From Phalacrocorax aristotelis (lineage: Eukaryota > Chordata > Aves > Suliformes > Phalacrocoracidae): a stretch of DNA of 64,000 bases. A model generated the notes under the pieces. That model was given only the letters and a program-made list of their open reading frames with translations. It searched no databases and was not told the origin of the DNA. A program made the position numbers and the translations under genes. The stretch spans positions 12,090,582-12,154,581 of the forward strand of contig NC_134311.1 in the NCBI RefSeq assembly GCF_949628215.1, written 5' to 3'. Positions 46,980 to 56,213 of this stretch are shown in pieces. Every line of letters starts with the position of its first letter. Position 1 is the first letter of the stretch.

Positions 46980-48403
46980 GAGAGCTGGCTGACATCATTG
47001 CAAGGCCACTCTCCATAATCTTTGAGAAGCCATGGAGAACAGGGGATGTCCCAGAGGACTGGAGGAAGGCAAATGTCACCCCTATCTACAAGAAAGGCTC
47101 AAGGGAGGATCCGGGTAACTATAGGCCCATCAGCCTTACTTCAATCCCTGGGAATGTTATGGAATGAAACCTCCTGGGGGCCATCACAAGTCAAATGAAG
47201 GACATGATTGGGAAAAGCCAACGTGGCTTCACTAAAGGCAGATCATGCTTGACAAACCTGGTCGCCTTCTACGACAAAGTGACTTGCCTGGTTGACATGG
47301 GGCGGGCGGTGGATATTGTCTACCTGGACGTCTCCAAGGCCTTTGATATGGTCCCCCACAGTCTCCTCCTGGAGAAATTGATGGGTTATGGCCTAGACAA
47401 GTGGTCTGTGCAGTGGGTGGGGAACTGGCTGACAGGCCGCACCTAAAAGGTGGTGATAAATAGCTCATTTTCCAAGTGGCAGCCTGTCACAAGTGGAGTC
47501 CCCCAGGGATCAATATTGGGCCCAATGTTATTCAATATCTTTATAAGTGATCTGGATAACGTCATCAGGTGTAGCCTGATGAAGTTTGCCGATGACACCA
47601 GGTTGAGTGGGGAAATAGACACTCCAGAAGGGAGAGCTGCTCTGCAGGGAGACCTGGATAGGCTGGAAGAGTGGGCCAGCAAGAACCTCATGAAGTTCAT
47701 CAAGGAGAAGTGCAAGATCATGAACCTATGAAAACATAATCTGGGAGTGCAGTACAGGCTGGGATCCACCTGGCTGGAGAGCAGCTCTGTGGAAAGGGAC
47801 CTGGGGGTCCTGGTGGACAGAAAGCTCAGCATGAGCGAACAGTGTGCTGCTGTGGCCAAGAAGGCCAACAGGGTGCTGGGTTGCATCAAAAAGGGCATCA
47901 CCAGCACAGATAAAGAAGTCATCACCCCTCTCTACTCAGCGCTTTTCAGGCCACACCTGGAGTACTGTGTACAGTTCTGGTCGCCGCTCTACAAAAAGGA
48001 TGTGGACAGGCTGGAAGGGATCCAGAGAAGGGCCACCAAGATGATCAGAGGACTGGGAAGGCTGCCCTGCAAGGATAGTCTGGGAGAGCTGGGTTTGTTC
48101 AGCCTTGAGAAAAGGAGGCTGAGAGGGGATCTCATCACCATGTTCCAGTACCTAAGGGGTAGCTACAAAGAAGATGGAGACTCCCTTTTTACACAGAGTC
48201 CCATGGAGAGGACAAGGGGGAAAGGACAGAAATTGTTCTTGGGAAGATTCCAGTTGGACACGAGAGGGAAATTTTTCACAGTGTGGACAGTCACCATAGG
48301 AATAATCCCCCCAGGGAAGTGGTTGACCTATCCACGTTGGACACCTTCAAGAGTTGTCTGGACAGGGTGCTGGGCCATCTTGTCTAGACTGTGCTCTTCC
48401 TAG
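46946..48403 (+). pseudogene. CR1 ORF2 reverse transcriptase, in four pieces
   Basis: Four neighbouring frames (46946-47167, 47195-47446, 47450-47731 and 47747-48403) together cover the domain. The motifs seen are GPDAIHPRVLRELADIIARP, KGRSCLTNLVAFYDKVT, YLDVSKAFDMVPHS (first catalytic Asp present), VPQGSILGPMLFNIF, FADDTRLSG (intact catalytic box), and [16 protein letters not shown]. The breaks are stops at 47165, 47444 (TAA where Gln is expected) and 47729, plus small indels. The 3' frame runs into the untranslated region. Confidence 0.88.
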
Positions 48404-48462
48404 AAAGGTTGGACTAGGTGATCCCTGAGTTTCCTTCCAAGCTGGGATTCTGTGATTCTGTT

Positions 48463-48545
48463 AAATATATCTATATATACACACATATATATATATATAC
48501 ACAGATACCTATATATATATATATATACACACACATATATATATA
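48463..48545. repeat. (TA)n(CA)n microsatellite at a CR1 3' end
   Basis: About 80 bases of alternating TATATA and CACACA directly after the CR1 tail. Microsatellites seeded at LINE ends are common. Confidence 0.9.
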
Positions 48546-51500
48546 AAGTCCATCATTATTTATCCACAGCTGTATTTCTTCTTGTTGCTTTTCTTCAGCA
48601 TCCAGGCAACACTTTAAGAATTAATAAAATGTGATTTTTTTTAAAGAAGGTAATGTTTAATTGTAATTTTTTCTGCATTTTCAGGACTGTCATGTAGAAA
48701 AACTATTTTCTCTGGTTTATAATTATTTATTTATTTATTTAATTGAATACAGGAAGCAGGAAGTTACATTGCATTTAGAGGTTTTATTTTGCATCTGTTT
48801 CATTTAATGCAATGTATAAATCGAAATAATCAACATCTCCTCACTGCAAAGACAATACCGTGTGACGTAAGAGAATCATAGCCCCCCCACACAACTCTAC
48901 ATTCTGACCGTATCTGTTTTTGCTTGCACAATGCGTATTTTGGCAATCTGTTTTGTTTTGGTTTTTTTTCCACGTAATAATACTTTTCTTGTATCTTTTC
49001 CATCCTCTTTTTGTACTCCATTAAAGCTGGACATTCAATCCTTGGTACAGAAGCACCTAAAACCACAGCGGTACTTGCACAAGGTATTACAGAGAGCGAG
49101 ATTTACAGTTTGCATATTCTGCAATCCTGCTTAAACAAACTCATAATAGATGAGTCATGAGACTCAAGACCCATATGATTCTAGTGTTAGCACAAAGCCA
49201 GAACTTCCATGTAAAGAAAAAAATAAAGTCCAAAAGACAATGAAAAAGCACTTGCCCATGCAAGATATTTTTTATGGTTCTAACACCATAGGATCTGTAC
49301 ATTTTAGACCAAATAAAGTGAAGTCAGTTCTGTGGTGGTACAATACCTTAGAGATATACTATTGCTATTACAATGTCATTTGCTTGAGCAGGCAGATGCA
49401 AGACAACATCATTAATGATTTTTTCTTCATAATTGCAGAATGCATATATTACACCTGTTTATGCTAAGATTTTTAGGAAAGGTGATTTCTGCTTCCATTT
49501 TATGTTCATTTTCGAATACTGCCCAGCTGTAACAGCATAATAGCAAGAGAAAGGTTCTCCTGCTCACTCAAATGCTGCTCCATCACTCTTCTGTAAAAAG
49601 CCATGTCAGATTCATTTTTACATGGTCATAAATATCAAGAGCATAACAATGTTCAGAACATATACTAAAAAGACTGGTTAGTTGGTTAGTACAGGTTTCT
49701 TGCGTGAGAATCAAAAAAGTTATGTTGGTTTTCTGCATATTTAAACCAGTATATATGCCACCTCAAAATCTTCACATTGAAAGACATGGATTATTAAAAT
49801 ACTTCTTTTGCAAATTCAGACTGCTTTTGTCAGCTTTTTCATCAAAGGAGTCAAAGAGTCCTGAAGAATCTGAGCTTCTTCCTAGAAAACGTAAGTATTG
49901 GGTTCATTTCCATTTTCCACTGCTTATCACTGTGGACTTGGCCGCTTCCAGCTACCAGTGGGAATATTGTCTGTATACATAATATATTATATATAATGCA
50001 ATATATACAATGTAAAGGAGTACTGCCTGAACAAATACATGTACAAAGACATCCATCTGGCCTTTATCATCCTTCCTCCTTGTTTTCAACACTGGCATTT
50101 TGAGCTCTCAACAAAGCAGATGTTGAGACATAGAGACTACATGATTCAAGGCTGACTCTTCTACAGAGATGGTTCCAAAGCACCCGCACAAAGCAATCTG
50201 CCTCCCAGCTACAGCCTTTTCTGTGGCTGCACAGGATCTCAGTAACAGAACTATACTTCAAACAGCTGCATGAAGAATCAGTGAAGTTTCTTTAAAAGTG
50301 GTGCTAAAACCCATCAACAACATGCATACAAAGCATATCCTTAAAACTCATGCTTCACAACTATTACAAGATATTATAATAACATATTCCTCTCCATAAT
50401 TTACAGAATGAGTCTCAACTACTGTTAACACAATTTCTTCCTTGATCCACATAATTATGGCCCCGGGGTTCATGCTAAGAGTATTATCTTGTGTTTTCAT
50501 GCCATTTTTACCTTTCAAAAGGCTACTGTCATAAAGTTCATCTCATTAAAGCATGTCTGTTGTAAACACCGCTTAGAAAGAGAGGTTTTTGCCATTCATG
50601 TTTTTAAAGGAAAAGAAAAAACAAAGATCAGCAATTTTTAATATTACACAAATATTTGAAAAGTAGCCACAGAAGAGGCTTTTATTTCAGTTATGTTAGT
50701 CAAAATGGGTTTAATTTGGAAGAGATGGTGTTTTGACAAGGCGTTAGTCATAAAAGAAAGAAGATTATGAGAGAAAGTGAATGCATCTCAAATACTTGAA
50801 GTGATAGATGACCCCTTTCCATATCTATAGGAGAGCATCTTACGCCTCTATGACTTCCTTTCTTGGCACCTTGAGGTTAGATGAAAGAAAGTCACTCCTT
50901 GGTCAAAAGCTTAGAAAATGAAATTTTTCTTACAAATGTTTCCTGAAGAAATCAAACCATTACTCATACATGGAGAAAGTAAAGGACAGAAACTAGATAA
51001 GATATATTAAAAAAAAAAAAAAAACAAAACACAAAACCCAAACATCTAAAATAAAGCCATTAACAAATTTAAAGATAAGTAGTTCTGAATGTATTTAACA
51101 CATCAGTAAATTAAAATAAAGAATATAATTGTCATTACTACAGATAAGACACGGGCAGCTAGAAAATTTTTAATACAAATAAAGGTTCATATTAAGAAAA
51201 TAGAAGGAAAATAGCATGTAAGTATCATATATGTAAAGAACCTCATATTCTAATAATGAAGAGTCAAACCCCAATTTTCTTTTCTCAAGATGTTTCACAA
51301 TACAATGTAAACTTTAGAGCAGGAACCCTTTCCCTGAACTCTTACAGATAAAACTTCATACATTCATTTTATAACCTCTTTTCTTCTCCCAACCACCTCT
51401 GTCATCACCTTTTGCTCTAAATATTTCCCCTCAATAGCTTTCCAATTATGTCAGTAAGTTCCAGTTATGTTCTTCCTGAAGGGTTCTCTCCTGGGCTTTT

Positions 51501-52119
51501 TGCTCCTGTTTTATCCAGCGGTTTACATTTTTATGTCCTCCAGGAACCTTTCTCCATGTTTTATGATCTTGAGACCCTTATTGACAGCTGTTCTCTTCTG
51601 AGTTAGAAGCTGCGCTTGCAGAGGTAACATAAGGTATCTACACGGAAAACAGTTTAAGAGCTTAACACACGATTTTGTAAAAAGGACTCAGGTTTCCAGT
51701 TCATATATGGCAGCCACAAGTCTGTAGTCCTGGGAAATAAACTATCACATTAGAAACCGAACTATTACACAAGTGTCATAATATTTTTCTTCTAATAATA
51801 AATAACAGAATGCCTCCTCATGGCTAGATATCAACATTTGACCACAAAATAAGAAAAAGGGGAGTGACACAGGCTCATTTTCTTATCCTTTCAGTTCACA
51901 CACAGTGTTTATATAACTACAAAATTAAGATTTTGATCACTCTAAGGTTCTGTTTTATGGGTATCCTGAATCTTAATTAGTGTTTGCAACTCAATTTTGA
52001 ATTCTGTGAATGAAAAGTGTCATAAAAATGCTGAAGGTTATTAATTATTATTAAAGCAGTGCAATTAGGGGAGATAAATGAGCTGAGGAATCCCAGCTCT
52101 CTTGTGCTGATTTACATAG
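48546..52119. other. Non-coding spacer with one exon-like segment
   Basis: AT-rich DNA with a poly(A) run at about 51008-51024. No long coding frame is seen. A 57-base stretch at 49834-49890 looks like a small exon; see that entry. Confidence 0.45.
49834..49890 (+). other. Candidate 57-base coding exon
   Basis: Preceded by CTGCTTTTGTCAG (acceptor-like) and followed by GTAAGTATTGG (a strong donor match). The enclosed 57 bases are a multiple of three. One frame reads FSSKESKSPEESELLPRK without a stop, with a composition typical of a disordered, charged protein segment. I do not recognise the protein, and no partner exons are certain in the window. Chance is a real possibility. Confidence 0.25.
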
Positions 52120-52124
52120 CAGTT
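52120..52124. repeat. Target-site duplication of copy B, left
   Basis: CAGTT, repeated exactly at 58646-58650. Five bases is the usual duplication size for ERVL-type elements. Confidence 0.92.
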
Positions 52125-52618
52125 TGTTGTGGTTTAGCGGCAGCTCAGCCCCACACAGCCGCTCGCTCACTCCCCACCGGCAGATGGGGGAGAAAATCCG
52201 AAGGGTAACGCTCGTGGGTTGGGATAAGAACAGTTTAATAATTAAAATTAAAAGAAACAACAACAGAAATGCAATGTAAAGGAGAACAACGAGAGGCGCA
52301 AAGCCCCGGGGGAGGGGGGAAGGGAGGGGAGAGGGGGAACGAACCGCCGGAACAAACCGCACGCGCCGCAGCCGCCCGCCGACCCGATGCCGCGCCACCT
52401 CCACGCTGCCACTGCCCCCCCCTCAATATATTGGTCATGGTGTCACATGGTATGGAATGAATCTGCCATTGGCCAGTCGGGGTCAGCCGCCCCCACCATG
52501 GCCCTGCCCCTCCCAGCCCCCACCCCCCTCCCACCACGCGGCAGAGCGCGGGAAGCTGGAAAGGTAGCCGACCCCCACAGTGAGGAGAACTAACCCCTTC
52601 TCAGCGAAAACCAGCACA
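52125..52618 (-). repeat. 3' LTR of copy B
   Basis: A 494-base LTR, TGTTGTGG to CCAGCACA on the plus strand. It shares all landmarks with the copy A LTR. The right edge is fixed by the adjoining polypurine tract. Confidence 0.94.
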
Positions 52619-52631
52619 TTCTCCACCCCTT
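52619..52631 (-). other. Polypurine tract of copy B
   Basis: On the minus strand AAGGGGTGGAGAA directly precedes the 3' LTR, as required for plus-strand DNA priming. It contains a single T. Confidence 0.8.
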
Positions 52632-53022
52632 ATTCCATACCATTTACACCATACCCAGGTCCCATATGATGCAATACAACCGTACCAACCACCACCCCTC
52701 CCCTTCCCATCCTTTAACATAATACACAGACATCATTCCCTTAGTTCATGGACCTTCCCTGCAAAATGTCCATTAAAATGTCCATTGAGTTCACCCAGTC
52801 CATGACTCTGGGCTCCATCTGTTGTATCAGTCTTTCCGGGTGGGAGAGATGGTGTGTGGCGTTGGGTTGCTGCATACCGAGTCAGTCATCGTTCCATCTC
52901 TGCTGCACGGCTTGTTTCATAGTTGATCTTCCATGGGTTGGGAGGCTCGTACTCTGATATCATTGATACAACACAGAGGTGACACACAGTATTATACAGC
53001 AGTTCACATTGTGCCATTCAGT
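52632..53022 (-). other. Non-coding region between integrase and 3' LTR
   Basis: About 390 bases in the place where env would be. All frames are short; there is no hydrophobic fusion peptide or membrane anchor and nothing like a dUTPase. The element therefore has no env, either from loss or from its ancestry. Confidence 0.7.
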
Positions 53023-53905
53023 TCATTGACTGTTTTCACCCAAAATAACCCCTTGAGGCACGCATCGGATTTCTCCATCCTCCCGCATCACCCACCAAGT
53101 GCACCCAGGTCCTCGAGCAAAAGCAATCCCATGAATGGGTTTGCCTTTGCCGGAGGCAGGAAGAACCCAGACTGTTTTGCCCAGCATACTTTTTGTGTGC
53201 ACTACCAGCACTCTATCCCCTTCCACAGTATGTAGGATTTCTGACTGGGCAGGGCCAGCTCGGTTGGCAGATCCCCTCGTGTTGACTAACCATGTGGCTT
53301 TTGCTAAATGTGTATCCCAGTGCTTGAATGTCCCACCCCACCATCGCTCTCAGTGTAGTTTTTAACAGTCCATTGTACCGTTCAATTTTCCCAGAGGCTG
53401 GTGCGTGATAGGGGATGTGATACACCCACTCAGTGCCGTGCTCTTTGGCCCAGCTGTCTATGAGGCTATTTCGGAAATGAGTCCCGTTGTCTGACTCAGT
53501 TCTCTCTGGGGTGCCATGTCGCCACAGGACTTGTTTCTCAAGACCCAGGATAGTGTTCCGGGCAGTGGCGTGGGGGACAGGATATGTTTCCAGCCAGCCG
53601 GTCATTGTTTCTACCATTGTAAGCACATGGCGCTTGCCTTGGCGGGTCTGTGGGAGTGTGATACAGCCAATTTGCCAGGCCTCCCCATATTTATATTTCA
53701 GCCATCGTCCCCCATACCACAGAGGCTTTACCCGCTTCGCTTGCTTGATTGCAGCGCATGTGTCACATTCGTGGATAACCTGTGCAATAACATCCATGGT
53801 CAAGTCCACCCCTCGATCACGAGCCCACCTGTATGTTGCATCTCTCCCTTGATGGCCTGAGGTGTCATGGGCCCACCGAGCTAGAAATAGTTCACCCTTA
53901 TGTTG
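53023..53905 (-). pseudogene. Integrase pseudogene of copy B
   Basis: Open from 53905 to 53213, then frameshifted into 53226-53023. The N-terminal zinc domain keeps its His pair (HDTSGH) and Cys pair (CDTC). In the catalytic core the first Asp is replaced: the family WQID reads WQIG (codon at 53666-53668). The second Asp (ESDNGTHF) and the Glu (SGKIERYN) are present. The C-terminal SH3-like part continues in the second frame (MLGKTVWVLPASGKGKPI, GPGCTWWVMREDGE). Loss of the first catalytic Asp alone would abolish integration. Confidence 0.9.
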
Positions 53906-54665
53906 TCAGTCCAGATCCACCTCAGCCACTTCAATCTTGGCAGCCTGATCTACCTGCTGGTTGTTCCGATGTTCTTCAGTGGCCCGACTCTTGGGGACGT
54001 GAGCATCCACATGACGTACCTTTACAACCATGTTCTCTACCCGGGCAGCAATATCTTGCCACAATGTGGCAGCCCAGATGGGTTTGCCTCTGCGCTGCCA
54101 GTTGCTCTGCTTCCATTGCTGTAGCCAGCCCCACAGGGCATTTGCCACCACCCAGGATTCAGTATAGAGATAGAGCACTGGCCACTTTTCCCGTTCAGCG
54201 ATGTCTAAGGCCAGCTGGATGGCCTTTACCTCTGCAAACTGGCTCGATTCACCTTCTCCTTCAGCAGTTTCTGCTACTTGTCATGTAGGGCTCCATACAG
54301 CAGCCTTCCATCCCCGGTGCTTTCCCACAAGGCGACAGGACCCATCAGTGAACAGGGCATATTGCTTCTCATCTTCTGGCAGTTTGTTATACAGTGGGGC
54401 TTCTTCAGCACGTGTCACCTCCTCCTCTGCTGATAATCCAAAATCTTTGCCTTCTGGCCAGTCCATAATCACTTCCAAGATTCCTGGGCGACTGGGGTTT
54501 CCTACTCGAGCCCGCTGGCTGATCAGTGCAACCCATTTACTCCACGTAGCATCAGTTGCATGGTGTGTAGAGGGGATGTTTCCTTTGAACATCCAGCCCA
54601 GCACTGGCAGTCGGGGTGCCAGGAGCAACTAACTGTGCCTCAGTACCAACCACTTCTGAAGCAGC
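53906..54665 (-). pseudogene. Connection and RNase H pseudogene of copy B
   Basis: Two frames, 54281-54628 and 53906-54178, separated by a stop near 54279. They hold the connection segment (LPVLGWMFKGNIPSTHHATD) and RNase H. The RNase H residues seen are the first Asp (ALFTDGSC), the Glu (SQFAEVKAIQLAL, between the two frames), the third position (YTESW, where the family normally has Asp, so Asp to Glu; codon 54158-54160), and VRHVDAHVPKS with the later His/Asp. A TGA ends it where Trp is expected, near 53906. Confidence 0.88.
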
Positions 54666-55850
54666 TCAAACCCCTTCATATGCTGCCAACATCTCTTTTT
54701 CAGTTGGAGTATAGCAGGCTTCAGACCCTCTGTATCCCCGACTCCAAAACCGTAGGGGTCGACCCCGGGTCTCCCCTGGTGCTTTCTGCCAGAGGCTCCA
54801 GGTAGGGCCATTCTCCCCGGCTGCAGTGTCGAGCACATTTTTTACACCTTGTCCTGCCCGGACTGGCCCAAGAGCTACTGCATGGACTATTTCTCGTTTA
54901 ATCTGTTCAAAGGCTTGTCGTTGCTCAGGGCCCCATTTGAAATCATTCTTTTTCCGGGTCACTTGATAGAGAGGGCTCACGATCAGACTGTAATTTGGAA
55001 TATGCATTCTCCAAAAACCCACAACGCCCAAGAAAGCTTGTGTTTCCTTTTTGCTAGTTGGTGGAGACATGGCTGCTGTTGTGTTGATCACATCTGTTGG
55101 AATCTGACGATGACCATCTTGCCATTTGATTCCTAAGAACTGAATTTCTCGTGCAGGTCCCTTCACCTTACTTTGTTTTATGGCAAAACCAGCTTTCAGA
55201 AGGATTTGGACTATTTTCTCTCCTTTCTCAAAAACTTCTTCTGCTGTGTTGCCCCACACAATGATGTCATCAATGTATTGAAGGTGTTCTGGAGCTTCTC
55301 CCTGTTCCAGTACAGTCTGAATCAGTCCATGGCAAATGGTAGGACTGTGTTTCCACCCCTGGGGCAGTCGATTCCAGGTGTACTGGACACCCCTCCATGT
55401 GAAAGCAAACTGTGGCCTGCATTCTGCTGCCAGAGGGATTGAGAAGAATGCATTAGCAATATCAGTTGAGGCATACCACTTGGCCGCCTTTGACTCCAGT
55501 TCGTATTGAAGTTCTAGCATGTCTGGCACAGCAGCACTCAATGGTGGAGTGACTTCGTTCAGGCCACGATAGTCTACTGTTAGTCTCCACTCTCCATTAG
55601 ACTTCCAGACTGGCCATATGGGACTGTTAAAGGGTGAGTGGGTCTTACTGATGACTCCTTGGCTCCTCAGTTGGTGAATGAGTTTATGGATCGGGATCAG
55701 AGAGTCTCTGTTGGTGCGATATTGCCGCCGGTGCACTGTTGTGGTGGCGATTGGCACCTGTTGTTCTTCGACCTTCAGCAACCCCACCACAGAAGGGTCC
55801 TTTGAGAGACCAGGCAAGGTAGACAGCTGTTCAGTTTCCTCCGTCTCCAA
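54666..55850 (-). CDS. Reverse transcriptase region of copy B, open 394 codons
   Basis: A frame of 394 codons without a stop, in phase with gag and protease. Residues 1-30 are the end of protease/start of pol. The RT fingers have NSPIWPVWKSNGEWRLTVDY at about 75-94. The first catalytic Asp is D130 in TDIANAF. LPQGWKHSP is at 162-170, the active-site box YIDD is at 192-195, and the thumb continues to AAYEGV. All three catalytic Asps are present. It ends at a TGA that is CGA-derived by context (VRAASEV follows in other frames). It resembles ERVL-type pol. It has no start codon of its own because it would be made as part of a polyprotein, and upstream stops prevent that. Confidence 0.9.
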   Translation of the reverse strand: METEETEQLSTLPGLSKDPSVVGLLKVEEQQVPIATTTVHRRQYRTNRDSLIPIHKLIHQLRSQGVISKTHSPFNSPIWPVWKSNGEWRLTVDYRGLNEVTPPLSAAVPDMLELQYELESKAAKWYASTDIANAFFSIPLAAECRPQFAFTWRGVQYTWNRLPQGWKHSPTICHGLIQTVLEQGEAPEHLQYIDDIIVWGNTAEEVFEKGEKIVQILLKAGFAIKQSKVKGPAREIQFLGIKWQDGHRQIPTDVINTTAAMSPPTSKKETQAFLGVVGFWRMHIPNYSLIVSPLYQVTRKKNDFKWGPEQRQAFEQIKREIVHAVALGPVRAGQGVKNVLDTAAGENGPTWSLWQKAPGETRGRPLRFWSRGYRGSEACYTPTEKEMLAAYEGV

Positions 55851-56210
55851 GGCAGCTACACCAAAAGCCCACTTGTACTCTTCTGGGTCCTTGAAATACC
55901 CTCTCCTGAGGTAGTCTGTGCCAAGGGTTCATGGAGCCTCAGGGCCAGGCACAATGGGGTGCTTCTGCCACTCATTGCCAGTTAGGCTCACTTCGGCCTC
56001 CAACACAGTTAGCTCTTGGGATCCCCCTGTCACTCCAGCAATGCTGATGGGTTCTGCCCCTATATAGTTTGATAGCATTAAGGTGCACTGTGCGCCGGTG
56101 TCCACTAAAGCTTTATACTCCTGTGGGTCGGACGTGCCAGGCCATCAGATCCACACCGTCCAGTAAGCCCGGTTATCCCTTTCCTCCACCCGGCTGGAGG
56201 CAGGGACCCT
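55851..56210 (-). pseudogene. Protease pseudogene of copy B
   Basis: The same protease as in copy A, in frame after the gag TAG, with DTGAQC at the active site. Two stops relative to copy A: TGA for CGA near 56146-56148 (before WPGTS) and TGA for TGC near 55932 (in PEAPC). Both reading breaks are private to this copy. Confidence 0.85.
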
Positions 56211-56213
56211 CTA
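56211..56213 (-). promoter_or_regulatory. In-frame TAG between gag and protease
   Basis: Minus-strand TAG after DQD, followed in the same frame by protease. The identical TAG with nearly the same context is at 21367-21369 in copy A. This is the architecture of stop-codon readthrough for gag-pol expression, as in gammaretroviruses. I cannot show readthrough from sequence alone. Confidence 0.6.

Larger units (their letters stand above)
45186..48462 (+). mobile_element. CR1 LINE, long, ORF1 end plus complete ORF2 region
   Basis: The element starts in the ORF1 esterase (NLGKIKEDF block), passes the ORF1 stop near 45503, then covers the ORF2 endonuclease (about 45640-46380), linker and reverse transcriptase (46392-48403), and ends at the CR1 tail (GATTCTGTGATTCTG, about 48447-48462). 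Stops and frameshifts are scattered throughout, so it is old. It is a different subfamily from the other long copies, with KKGSREDPGNYRPISL in the palm. It is probably the continuation of the 40640-41530 piece. Confidence 0.9.

Noticed and set aside
52632..53022. Possible envelope or accessory gene before the 3' LTR of copy B
   Set aside because: No frame has a signal peptide, fusion peptide or membrane anchor, and the frames are short.
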